A DNA stretch of 64,000 nucleotides from Siphonodentalium dalli (lineage: Eukaryota; Mollusca; Scaphopoda; Gadilida; Siphonodentaliidae): assembly GCA_032622095.1 (NCBI GenBank), contig CP136067.1, positions 55,099,899-55,163,898 on the forward strand, given 5' to 3'. Positions 44,414 through 53,446 of the stretch are shown piece by piece. A program made the translations under genes and the position numbers. Within the stretch, counting starts at the first letter, position 1. Each line of letters begins with the position of its first letter. The notes beneath the pieces are model-generated. The model saw only the letters and a program-made list of their open reading frames with translations. It did not search any database and was not told the DNA's origin.

Positions 44414-44655
44414 ATCGATGCCAGCTACAGGAGCCAGAGAAAGTTGAGGAAATTCAGTGGAAGCTGATTGAATGCCTTCGTCATGTTCTCAGTATGCATC
44501 ACCCAAACAATTACAAATTATTCTCCAAAGTGTTTGACAGATTCACGCAAATTCGTACATATTCTGAATGGAATCTGAAGCTAGCCAAGAACTTGAAGTT
44601 AGAATGGCCAGTTCTCTCCGAAACCCCACTACTTCTAGAAATTCTCACTATTTGA
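44414..44655 (+). CDS. Nuclear receptor exon 7 (LBD end, AF-2)
   Basis: Acceptor 'taatttatttatag', phase 1 in, giving DRCQLQEPEKVEEIQ at the start, the NR1-type 'DRxxL...VExxQ' helix 9 entry. HHPNNYKLFSKVFDRFTQIR is helix 10/11, like the HPxxxxLFxKLLxxLxxLR pattern of the family. The protein ends PLLLEILTI at residues 627-635; LLLEIL fits the AF-2 consensus (two hydrophobics, x, Glu, two hydrophobics), so coactivator docking should be possible. TGA at 44653-44655. Unlike Rev-erb, the activation helix is not lost. Confidence 0.95.
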
Positions 44656-44699
44656 TATTATTCCGTTGCTAAAGCTGTGTTCAAATGGTCGTAAGCCTG

Positions 44700-45145
44700 C
44701 AAATAGTGTGCCTGACATTTACAGAATGAGGTCCCCAGAAGGTGAATTTAGTGATGTTATCCCACCGTGCAATCCCACACTGCGGGATAGCCTCACCAAA
44801 TTCACACTTTGAGAAATTAATTCTGCTTAAGTCTCAACTGCTATGGGAGACCTAGGATCAGATTGAAGTTCCCCAGTTGAAGTTGGTGATGTTCACTCAT
44901 TAGTCACCTTGATTATGCATTTTATCGTCTGCAAATTAGGGGATAGAAACATCCCAGAAGAGAAAAAGTAACTAAAACAATGTTAATTTGAGACTATAGA
45001 TACTTCCCAGAAGACGAGGCCTAAGCAGAATGAGGTACCCAGATGGTGAATTTGGTGATGCTAGCCTGCTGGGCGGGATAGCATCACTGGATTCACCCTC
45101 TGGGGACCTCATTTTGCAAATGACAGATAAACTATTTGCAGACTT
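44700..45145. repeat. Family C repeat cluster downstream of receptor
   Basis: Begins 'gtgtgcctgacatttacaga' and includes 'gaggtccccagaaggtgaat', 'gctgggcgggatagcatcac' and 'ttcaccctctggggacctca'. If the receptor 3' untranslated region is long, this lies within it. Confidence 0.75.
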
Positions 45146-46944
45146 GAATGGCTGTGTTAGGTACTTATGATTTGTTGGTTTGTTGCAATGTCACAATCTG
45201 TTGAATGTATTGTATTATTCACACATGTGTGTTGTGTTTTAAAGGCACAGGCAGCGTTTGTTGCAGAAATATTCATATTTGTTCAAATTGCCACCAACAG
45301 AAGGACTATTAAATTATATATAGTTTTGTTCATATGCCAAACATAATCAGCTCTTAAATAGTATATTGTTGTCAATATGTATGATGATGTACGTAAACAA
45401 GAGCCTGCTCGTGTTACAGAAGTTGTGCTTCTGTTTACATAACACAGCGCAATTCTATTGGTTAATCACACACAAATGATATAAATGCTCTTTATTATTT
45501 CCATATCAGGAAAACAGTAACAAATGACGCTCTTTATGTTTACCATATCTGGATCTAAACAAAAGCCAGGTAACGTAACATTTTTTGCTTTTGTTTACAT
45601 AACAAAGGGAAACAAATTGACAATAACATACTGTTTATGCCATATTTCTGATTGGTATAAGAACACAGTTTGTCTATATTTTACTATTCTTTCTGTTTAT
45701 GGTGGTTTTTGACGGATGTGAATATTTTAACAGCATACCCACCGCCAACGCCGCCCGTATCTTTAACACAGATTGTCCTATTGTAGCTGATAAGTTTGAT
45801 AGTGGAATGAAGCAATATTAGACAGGCCAAACAAAAAAAGATATTTGATTCTCAGGCAATTTCTTTTGAAAATCAATGCGGGAGCGAGGTTTTTATTTTT
45901 TTCTGCCCATAGACTGGCATAGAAAGCATTTATTATAACTTCCCAGGTCCAGAAAATGTATGGAGAACTTTGTAATAGATATAAACTAATTTAATCTGAT
46001 ATAAAGAATGATAAATTATGACATTGTACTACCCGTACATCATGTAGGGATTACCGAGAATGATATATATATATATATATTGATATGATTTTAATATCGG
46101 CACAATCATTTTTAACAACACGCAGAACTATATATCCATTTAATATAAAATTACGGAACATAAATTCTGTCGAAACAAAAAGATAAAGTGATCTTCCAAA
46201 CCATTATTGAAAGTCTTGGTTCACTTATTCTGCAGAGACTGTGTATGTACTGTAATGGATGATAGACAATAAAACTTCAAATAACCATCATAAACATGGC
46301 CAATGTATACCGCTTGTCAAACTGTATTGCGCTCTGTTTTGCGTTCCTGAATTTTTTTTTTTTTACCTCTTTGATTGATCTTTCAATATCCAACTTCCTG
46401 CTGACCGCAGATCGAAAGTTTTCAACACATTTGACCAATAAACTTGGGGGTTTGGCCAGCCTTTGGTGACAAAGTACCTGATAGTTATCGTTGCCTATGA
46501 TCTTCTGTTGAATACTCACACATACACCGTTGTATTTAACTCCTATTCGATATTTGAAACATAACTAATTTCCATGTGACAGTTCCCTATTTTCGTGATT
46601 CCCGGTTTATAACTACAGTGAAATCCAAAATTGAAATAAAATGGTCCTATGCGGGCCATTTTTTTCGATGCTGCGATGCCTGAGAATTAAAACCCTTTTT
46701 TTGGTCTTATCTATCTGTTGTCTACAAATTTTGGGATAATGTCAAACTTTTTGTATCCCAAAAACCAAATCTTTATTCCCACAAATACAAGTCAAATTTC
46801 CTCAGCTTTGCAGACTTAGGAAATTTTTGGTTGATAGAAAATAAGTACCACTACGGACAGTACATGATTTATGTGATTCCATGCCATAAAAGGGATATGC
46901 TGGGGCCTCATTTCATTGAAAATATAGCCTCTCTATTGGGTACC
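45146..46944. other. Intergenic or 3' UTR stretch, no gene seen
   Basis: Contains AATAAA at 46268-46273 and an (AT)n microsatellite at about 46059-46080. Frames at 45524-45712 and 46277-46519 show no domain pattern. Confidence 0.4.
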
Positions 46945-47230
46945 TTAACCCTTTCTATACTAAATGGATTCTCCCACACAGTTATGAAAGTATACATTGG
47001 AAAGGTCTATTTTTTTTATTCATTTGGAGAGATTTTCATGTAATAAAAGCAGACGGCAGGCAGACAAAAAGATAGAAGTGCAGAAGAATTACTATTCATT
47101 GGTGGGAAATGTTTAGATAATTAGTTCAACTGTGGTCTTTGATGAACTTATTATCTGAACATTTAGTATTACTACTCATCAATGAGTATTTAGTTTAGAC
47201 AATGAGTATTTATTATAGAAATGGTGTTAA
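46945..47230. mobile_element. TTAA MITE, family B, full-length copy
   Basis: TTAACCCTTTCTATACTAAA at the left and 'tattatagaaatggtgttaa' at the right, with the complete internal order 'ctcccacacagttatgaaag', 'aagcagacggcagg' and 'gaacttattatctgaacatt'. Confidence 0.8.
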
Positions 47231-47564
47231 GCCAGGTTTTGATATAACTGATGACTTTTGATGTAACTAACGGGTTTTGTTGTAAACTTGCCAGGTTTTG
47301 ATGTAAAATCACCGGTTAATTTTGGACCCCCCCTTTGACCTGAGTGAGATGGAATTCAGTCATATCTGTAGTGTGACCATGTATAAGAGGACCCACTAAC
47401 TACGTGTCTAATTGGCATTTTTGACCCTTTACCCAACAAACCGGCCAAAACCGGCCAAATAAAGCTTCAACAGCCTAAAATATCTTCGGTCTGTCTCAAT
47501 AGAACCATACAAATATGGATATCATTGGAACCGGCTCCTTGACCACATTGTGATAGTTACAGTT

Positions 47565-47818
47565 ATGCCCTGTGGCAATGCATTCTCTTATATATGCGAG
47601 TCGACCATAGGTCGCCTCGCATATATAAGAGAATGCATTGGCCTATAAAAAAAAAAAATTAACACTTTTTACCATTTTTTCTTACATTCTTTAATAATTT
47701 TATAATTTTTAATGTGTTAAGCCAATGCATTCTCTTATATATGCGAGGCGACCTATGGTCGACTCGCATATATAAGAGAATGCATTGGCACAGGGCCCTT
47801 CTGTTGGGTAAAGGGTTA
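47565..47818. mobile_element. Double-hairpin MITE, family A, best-preserved copy
   Basis: Two hairpins (about 47578-47642 and 47720-47787) with stems 'caatgcattctcttatatat' and perfect inverses. The second is the mirror arrangement of the first. Inner stem CGACC-GGTCG with 'ata' or 'tat' loops. The spacer is A- and T-rich. It ends 'gggtaaagggttaa'. Confidence 0.85.
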
Positions 47819-47873
47819 ATCACTAACTTTTAGTACATGTTTTATCTTTTTATTTGTGACTGCAGTGGGATCA

Positions 47874-48334
47874 TTAACCCTTTGATTGATGAATGAATTC
47901 TTCCATTCAGTTTTAAAAGTATACATTGAAATGTCCCAATCTTCATTTGTAGGGATGTTAGGAAATAAGTTCAGCAAGTGCCTAAAGCTGTGTGCTGAAC
48001 TCAGTATCTGAAGAACCCTTTCTTTAATAAATGGATTCTCCCATTCAGATATAAAATTATACATTGGAATGACCTATTTTTCATTTGGAGGGATGTTCAT
48101 GAAATATAAGCAGACTAACAGATAATACAAGTGCAGCAGGATTCCTATTCATTGGAGGGAAATGTTCAGATAATAAGTTCAACAAACCACATTGGCTGTT
48201 TGTTGAATGGCTGTTTGTTGAACTTTTGATCTGAACATTTCTTAAGGGAACTACTCACCAATGAGTATTTTTAGTAAATACAAATGAATCAGTCAATAAA
48301 TATTCATCAGCGAGTATTCAATTACGAAATGGTT
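47874..48334. mobile_element. Two overlapping family B MITEs
   Basis: A partial copy (TTAACCCTTTGATTGATGAA, then 'ttccattcagttttaaaagt') is followed at about 48013 by a full one ('ccctttctttaataaatgga' to 'gagtattcaattacgaaatg' and GTTAA). The second appears to have inserted in, or recombined with, the first. Confidence 0.7.
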
Positions 48335-48904
48335 AATCTTATAATTAGATGCCATCATTTAATCAGCTTACCAGTCAACATCATTTTTGAAGATTGGACA
48401 ACAATATGAATCATGGCATCTAAGAGGGGTAACTCTAAATCTCTTAGACCGACCATCTGTTGAATGCTGGAGGCTTTTGAGTATCCCAATGGAGACCCTC
48501 CAGCCATGTCCATCCAGCCTTATCCCTGGGTATGATAATGACAGTCTCCTCTTGTATCTTAAATATATGGCTGACTGGAAAGTTGGCATGTTTAACCTAC
48601 TACTCTTAATATATGGCACGGTTCAGGCAGCATTGTAACCTTAAGTTGCACTGCCATTTACCTTTCTGTTAGTGCCATAAATTAGCAAAACTGGATATAA
48701 TCCTTCTAGTATTCATGTGTGTTGAGTTGTTGTGTTGTATGTTTTGTTCTTTGTCAAATTTGTAAGTCATACTTTAAAAGCTTTAAACAATATTAATATT
48801 TGAGATTTATGTTATAGTTTTTATAATTGTTCACATTTGTTCACATTCAATATTCCCATCCATTATCATTCATCATTTATATGTAATAACCATACAAGCC
48901 TGAG
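48335..48904. other. Intergenic stretch, no gene seen
   Basis: Opposed 83-residue frames at 48368-48638; the + one has mixed composition but no recognised motif. Confidence 0.35.
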
Positions 48905-49225
48905 TTTAGTGTGCCTGTCATTTGCAGAATGAGGTTTCCAGAGGGTGAATTTAGCGACACTATCCCTCATAGCCTCTGGGGGACCTTGATTGTGCAATGT
49001 GTCATCTGCCAATTTGGGGTTATAGAGAAACCAAACTAAAAAAGAAATAGAATCTATATGAAGAAATTTCTATAGAAATTTGAAAATAAAGAAACTTTCC
49101 AGAGAAGATAAGGCCTAAGCAGAATGAGGTCCACAGCGGGTGAATTTAGTGATGCTAGCCCGTTATGTGGGATAGCGTTACTAACTTCACCCTCTGGGGA
49201 CCTCATTCTGCAAATGACTGGTTGG
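48905..49225. repeat. Family C repeat cluster
   Basis: 'ttgcagaatgaggtttccag' at one end and 'cctctggggacctcattctg' at the other, with 'gctagcccgttatgtgggat' in the centre of the second module. Confidence 0.75.
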
Positions 49226-49794
49226 CTTGTAACCACATGTAATATAATTTATTATAGCTAAAGATGCCATTATCATCAGGATATAAGACGAAAGTGTGCA
49301 CATCTGTTATTTGATGCCTTTAGCAAAAGTGGGCATGGATACACAGGGTTTGACCCTCCTCAAATTGACGTCTGCTCTGGGATCAGTTTGACTAATATAC
49401 TGTAAAATCCTGTTGATTTTGTGGTTTGACCCAACCACGAAATCAATATCAAATGAAATAATTAACTCTGAGTTGGTATAATAGATATTAATATACAACC
49501 TACAATGGGGCAGGGAAAATGGAACCCGCCAAATGAAGAAACTGCCGAAGGTGACAAAATATTCAAACACGCACATATATTGCCACACGTGAGAACTGTT
49601 GAAAGTGTCAAAATTAAACAAAATCTCATTTAATTATCTCGCTTTTAGCGGTTCTGTGGTTTGATTTCTTCTCCCCGCAGAAAGCGAACAAACAAGATTT
49701 TGTTTCATTAATTATTTTGCTTTGCTATTCCCTCGCCACAAAATCTCATTTGATTAAATTGCTTTTGGCTCTTTCGTCAAGGCAAGAAAATCTG
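49226..49794. other. Intergenic stretch with short tandem-like piece
   Basis: 'aaaatctcatttaattatct' near 49619 and 'aaaatctcatttgattaaat' near 49739 are parts of a ~120-base diverged duplication. The - strand frame 49307-49621 has no domain pattern. Confidence 0.4.
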
Positions 49795-50150
49795 AGTGAT
49801 ATCCCGCATGCTGGGCTAGCATCACAAAATTCACCCCCTGGGAACCTCATTCTGCTTAGGCCTCAATTGCTATGGGAGACCTAGGATCAGATTGAAGTTC
49901 ACAGTTGAAGTTGGTGATGTTCACCCGTTAGTCACCTTGATTATGAATTTTATCTTCTGCAAATTAGGGGGTATAGAAACTTTCAAGAAGGGAAAAAGTA
50001 ACTAAAAACAATGTTAATTTGAGACTATAGATGGTCTAAGCAGAATGAGGTCCCCCAGAGGGTGAACCTGGTGATGCTAGCCTGCTGTGCGGGATAACAT
50101 CACTAAATTCACCCTCTGGGGACCTTATTCTGTAAATGACAGACACACTA
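49795..50150. repeat. Family C repeat cluster
   Basis: 'tcaccccctgggaacctcat' then 'ggcctcaattgctatgggag', as at 44820-44860, and a final 'ttcaccctctggggacctta'. Confidence 0.75.
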
Positions 50151-51489
50151 TTTGCCTATTGGCCTGTCAGTAATGCTTCAGAAGCCATACATAAATATTC
50201 AAAGTACCAGAATATATTATATTTGTTCATTTCTCATAATAGTTATGTATACATTATTTATAGTAATTTTACATAATAATTAGGGGTGTCATAATTATCA
50301 TATTGCGTAATAGATTATTTCATTTAAATAATTGACGAAAGTCAAATATTGTCATAACCAAGGACCACTTCTAATTTTGATGTGAAATAGTTCAATTTTA
50401 GTTATTGTGAATAGTCACTATCAATAAAAAAATTGAAATAATTGAAGTTGACAGAGTACTCTATGATTAATCATGACAGCCGTAATTATGATAACTTATT
50501 TCTACTAAAACAACTGCCACTGAATTCTAGATAATGAACTCTCTGAATCACATGGTTATTAGATTCGTGAACTTTTAGAGTTTACTGTGGTATCACACTT
50601 GTCAGGCTTAATCGAGTCGTTGGTTTGTTACCTGCCAGCAGGCAGATGAAAGACAGCATAGGATAAATTTTTTTGTTACATAAATTTTACGTTTTTTATG
50701 AAGGGCAGATATTTAAGAATGAGGTGTTTATTTTGTTGCTTTTAATGAATGCAATTTGGTCTGGTATTTTCAATGGAACGGGAAAGATTACAGACCAACT
50801 TTCTAATTTCCATGTGGAAATAAAAATGTTGCAAATAGTTGGAAGTAATATTCTAGTACCTTTGCTGTATGTATGTAAACATTTGTCCTTAAATCCATTG
50901 CTTCCAACGCCTCTGTCGCAATTCAATTTCAATTGGAGAAATGTGCTGTTAGAAAAAGTGCTATTCCATTTGTAAATATTTTACTTGGAACCATGTTCAC
51001 TATTGCACCTGTCATAAGGAATATCACCTCACCTGTCACTATCAGTATTACCTGTCATAACGAGTATAAAAACGCACACCAGGTAACAACATTTGGGGAT
51101 TTTTATTGTTGTCATGTTTAAGGGAGATACTGGAAGGATTGTATCTTGTCAGTTACAACAACTAGATCATGATTCTTTTTTTGCGAAACCTAGTTCCATT
51201 TAAGTGCTGGCACCTGATTCATTTGTTACCATTATTCATTAGATTCATTAGAACACATTTCATGACAAATTTTCAAATAACTAAATAGTCTATAAATTGG
51301 AATGTATTTTTGAACTAATAATAGTAATGCGAATCCAACGGTGTAATTATAATAACTCATTTAACCATACGTCAAAGAATCTTATTTATCTGGAACTATT
51401 TCTTTATGCGCCAAACAACGCATAGTTATATGAAATGTCATCACAGGCCTTATAGAAGGTACTATTAGTTTCATGTCCCATTTATTGAT
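50151..51489. other. Intergenic stretch, no gene seen
   Basis: AT-rich. The + frame 50673-50975 (100 residues, hydrophobic) and its antisense shadow lack any conserved pattern, and codon use follows base composition. Confidence 0.4.
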
Positions 51490-51717
51490 TTAACCCTTTG
51501 AGTGCCAGGTCCGATTTTTGTATCGACCCATATACCCTGTGCCAATACATTCTCTTATATATGCGAGGCGACCATAGGTCGCCTCGCATATATAAGAGAA
51601 TGCATTGGCCTAACCCAAAAAAAATAAAAATAAATCATTTTTTTTAATTTTTTTTAGGGCACTCTACAGACCATAAATTAGGGCCGATGAGATCGGCCCC
51701 TGGCACTAAAAGTGTTA
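51490..51717. mobile_element. Chimeric TTAA MITE: family E ends, family A hairpin core
   Basis: TTAA at both ends. The outer part (AACCCTTTGAGTGCCAGGTC and the inverse of GGCACTAAAAGTGTT) is the family E end seen at 11585. The inside carries one family A hairpin with a CGACC-GGTCG inner stem and flanking 'ccaatacattctcttatata'. Confidence 0.8.
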
Positions 51718-51754
51718 AGTATATTTCATGGAGGTTTTGGATTAAGTAGTAAAT

Positions 51755-51940
51755 AGAATCCGCAACTCGTCATCAGGTTATAGAGAAATTTACAAAACGA
51801 GTCCAGTATATTAGGTCTGGACCGAGCAAAAGGCTCTGTCCAGCCCTAATTTACTAGACTCATCAGCTGGACTCCTGTTGTAAATTTTGCTATAAACAGG
51901 GGATGATTAGTAGATCCTCTATATAGTAAATTTGTCTTTA
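51755..51940. repeat. Palindromic repeat related to 38.6 kb
   Basis: 'atttacaaaacgagtccagt' mirrors 'actggact..gttgtaaattt', centred on 'ccgagcaaaaggctctgtcc'. The same sequence start occurs at 38605-38660. Confidence 0.6.
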
Positions 51941-52601
51941 AACTTATCGGTTATATCTTGTAAACTTAATCGAAACAAGAGTTATTTCTTTTAACATAAT
52001 CCCAATAATGGTAAAAAACCACTGACTTCCACAATATATTTCTTTTAAAATAGATATGTTAATTATGAGCAATCACCTGTCAATCACACCTCCATTTGCA
52101 AAGAAACTTTATTTTCATTAATAAGTCAATTGAAAGCAACAAGGCTGGCTTATTTGCAAAACGTGTGGGCTCTAGTCCTGAAAGTAGTTTCTGCGTGTGG
52201 GCTGTAGTCCTGAAAGTAGTTCTTGAACCTATACCTTCTGGGAGAGTAAACGACATGAATCGATCACGATTAAGTTAACGACTTATAGCCTTAATCGTTA
52301 ATTAAATGGCTTGATGGAATCCTTACTGCATCTCTAATTTACAGTCTAACAATCATGTCTTGCATTATATTTTATATAGAACATAACCGATGTTATTGTT
52401 ATAAATTTATACATTGTTATATGATAAACAGATTATATATAAAATTTTGCATTTGGAAATTAATTTCTTTATCTTATGGCATAAGTGGGGGCACCGGTGC
52501 ATGAGAGCAGGGGGAGGGCTATTTCCCCTCCTGCCCTAGGCCAAGGGTATTCAGGTGGTACAAAATGCCCTTTTCAAGCTCTGTAAATAGCAAGATACTT
52601 T
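51941..52601. other. Intergenic stretch, no gene seen
   Basis: Contains a short direct duplication 'gtgggctctagtcctgaaag' near 52165 and 52196. No frame of note. Confidence 0.4.
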
Positions 52602-53176
52602 TTAAAGGGATACTGTACCCAAATGTTGTTGTTGGTTTCTTTAGTCTCTGAGTTGTAGAATAAGGTAACCAGATTTCCATTATTTGAAAGTCTGTTGAGT
52701 ACGAAGTAATGTTACGGATGGCAGACTAGCCGGAATGAGAAAATACCAATTGTCGTTGTCGAGTAATTTTTGGACAGTTTTCAAGCAAATGTATCAAATA
52801 AATGTTATATTATATGTATACTAGTCCCATATACTCATTAAGTCATTGTATAGTCACTAGTCCGTGAGTGGCTTGAGTTTACGCCCTGTATCAACATATT
52901 TTTTTACACGATCATGTGTGCCACGCTTTGCCCAATCCACTATCCGTGAATTAATTTGATTAAGTCTTGTGCACGGAAATTCGTAATTTAATTTAAGACT
53001 CCAGCCATAAATTAAATTTATATCAAATTATTAACTTTAGTTTTAAGATAACCTATTAACCTGATATTTACAGAATACATCTTCGACTCAAATTACTTAG
53101 TTTTCTATATATTATCGATATTAAATCGTTGTTATCATCGGGAATTTATTGAAAATGGCGTACAGTACCCCTTTAA
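52602..53176. mobile_element. TTAA element, family F (long copy)
   Basis: TTAAAGGGATACTGTACCC at the left, the inverse of GCGTACAGTACCCCTTTAA at the right, TTAA on both sides. Ends match 12206-12475. 575 bases, non-coding. Confidence 0.75.
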
Positions 53177-53446
53177 GTGTCAAAATGTTGTTTGTTCAAC
53201 AAATTGTTTCTGTTATTCATTTATGCTTCACCACATAATATAATGTGCCCCCTTTACCATTGGATGCTTCTCATCACACTGATCATAAGGCTTGTGCGGT
53301 GTAACCATTTTTATACTAATAGTCCAGGCACTTGGTTTAACATAAAACAGACATTGGGAATATAACCAGCAAATCTTACTGATCAGTTTGATATTTAGAA
53401 GTTTGCATGGTCAACGAACATTGATAAAATCAATGACTAGTATTGT

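Larger units (their letters stand above)
29291..44655 (+). other. Nuclear receptor gene, seven coding exons
   Basis: Seven exons (29291-29662, 30412-30792, 34194-34335, 37658-37995, 39551-39776, 41368-41592, 44414-44655) are joined by GT-AG introns whose phases (0, 0, 0+1 pattern) agree throughout. From the Met at 29309 they give 635 residues. The product has the full receptor order: N-terminal activation region, two-zinc-finger DNA-binding domain, hinge, ligand-binding domain with AF-2 helix. It is expected to be a nuclear, probably ligand-regulated transcription factor. The ligand-binding domain resembles group NR1 (PPAR, E75, Rev-erb, E78 type), but the P-box CEACKG has Ala where most NR1 members have Gly, so the orthology is open and no symbol is given. 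Introns total most of the 15 kb and are full of MITEs. AATAAA at 46268-46273 is a distant possible polyadenylation signal. Confidence 0.93.

Noticed and set aside
29291-44655. Calling the receptor PPAR, E75 or Rev-erb
   Set aside because: AKSIPGF recalls PPAR, but the P-box is CEACKG and the hinge and AF-2 differ; Rev-erb lacks AF-2. Without a phylogeny a symbol would be a guess.
50673-50975. 100-residue + frame as a possible gene
   Set aside because: No start context, domain or repeat association; an antisense frame of similar length overlaps it.
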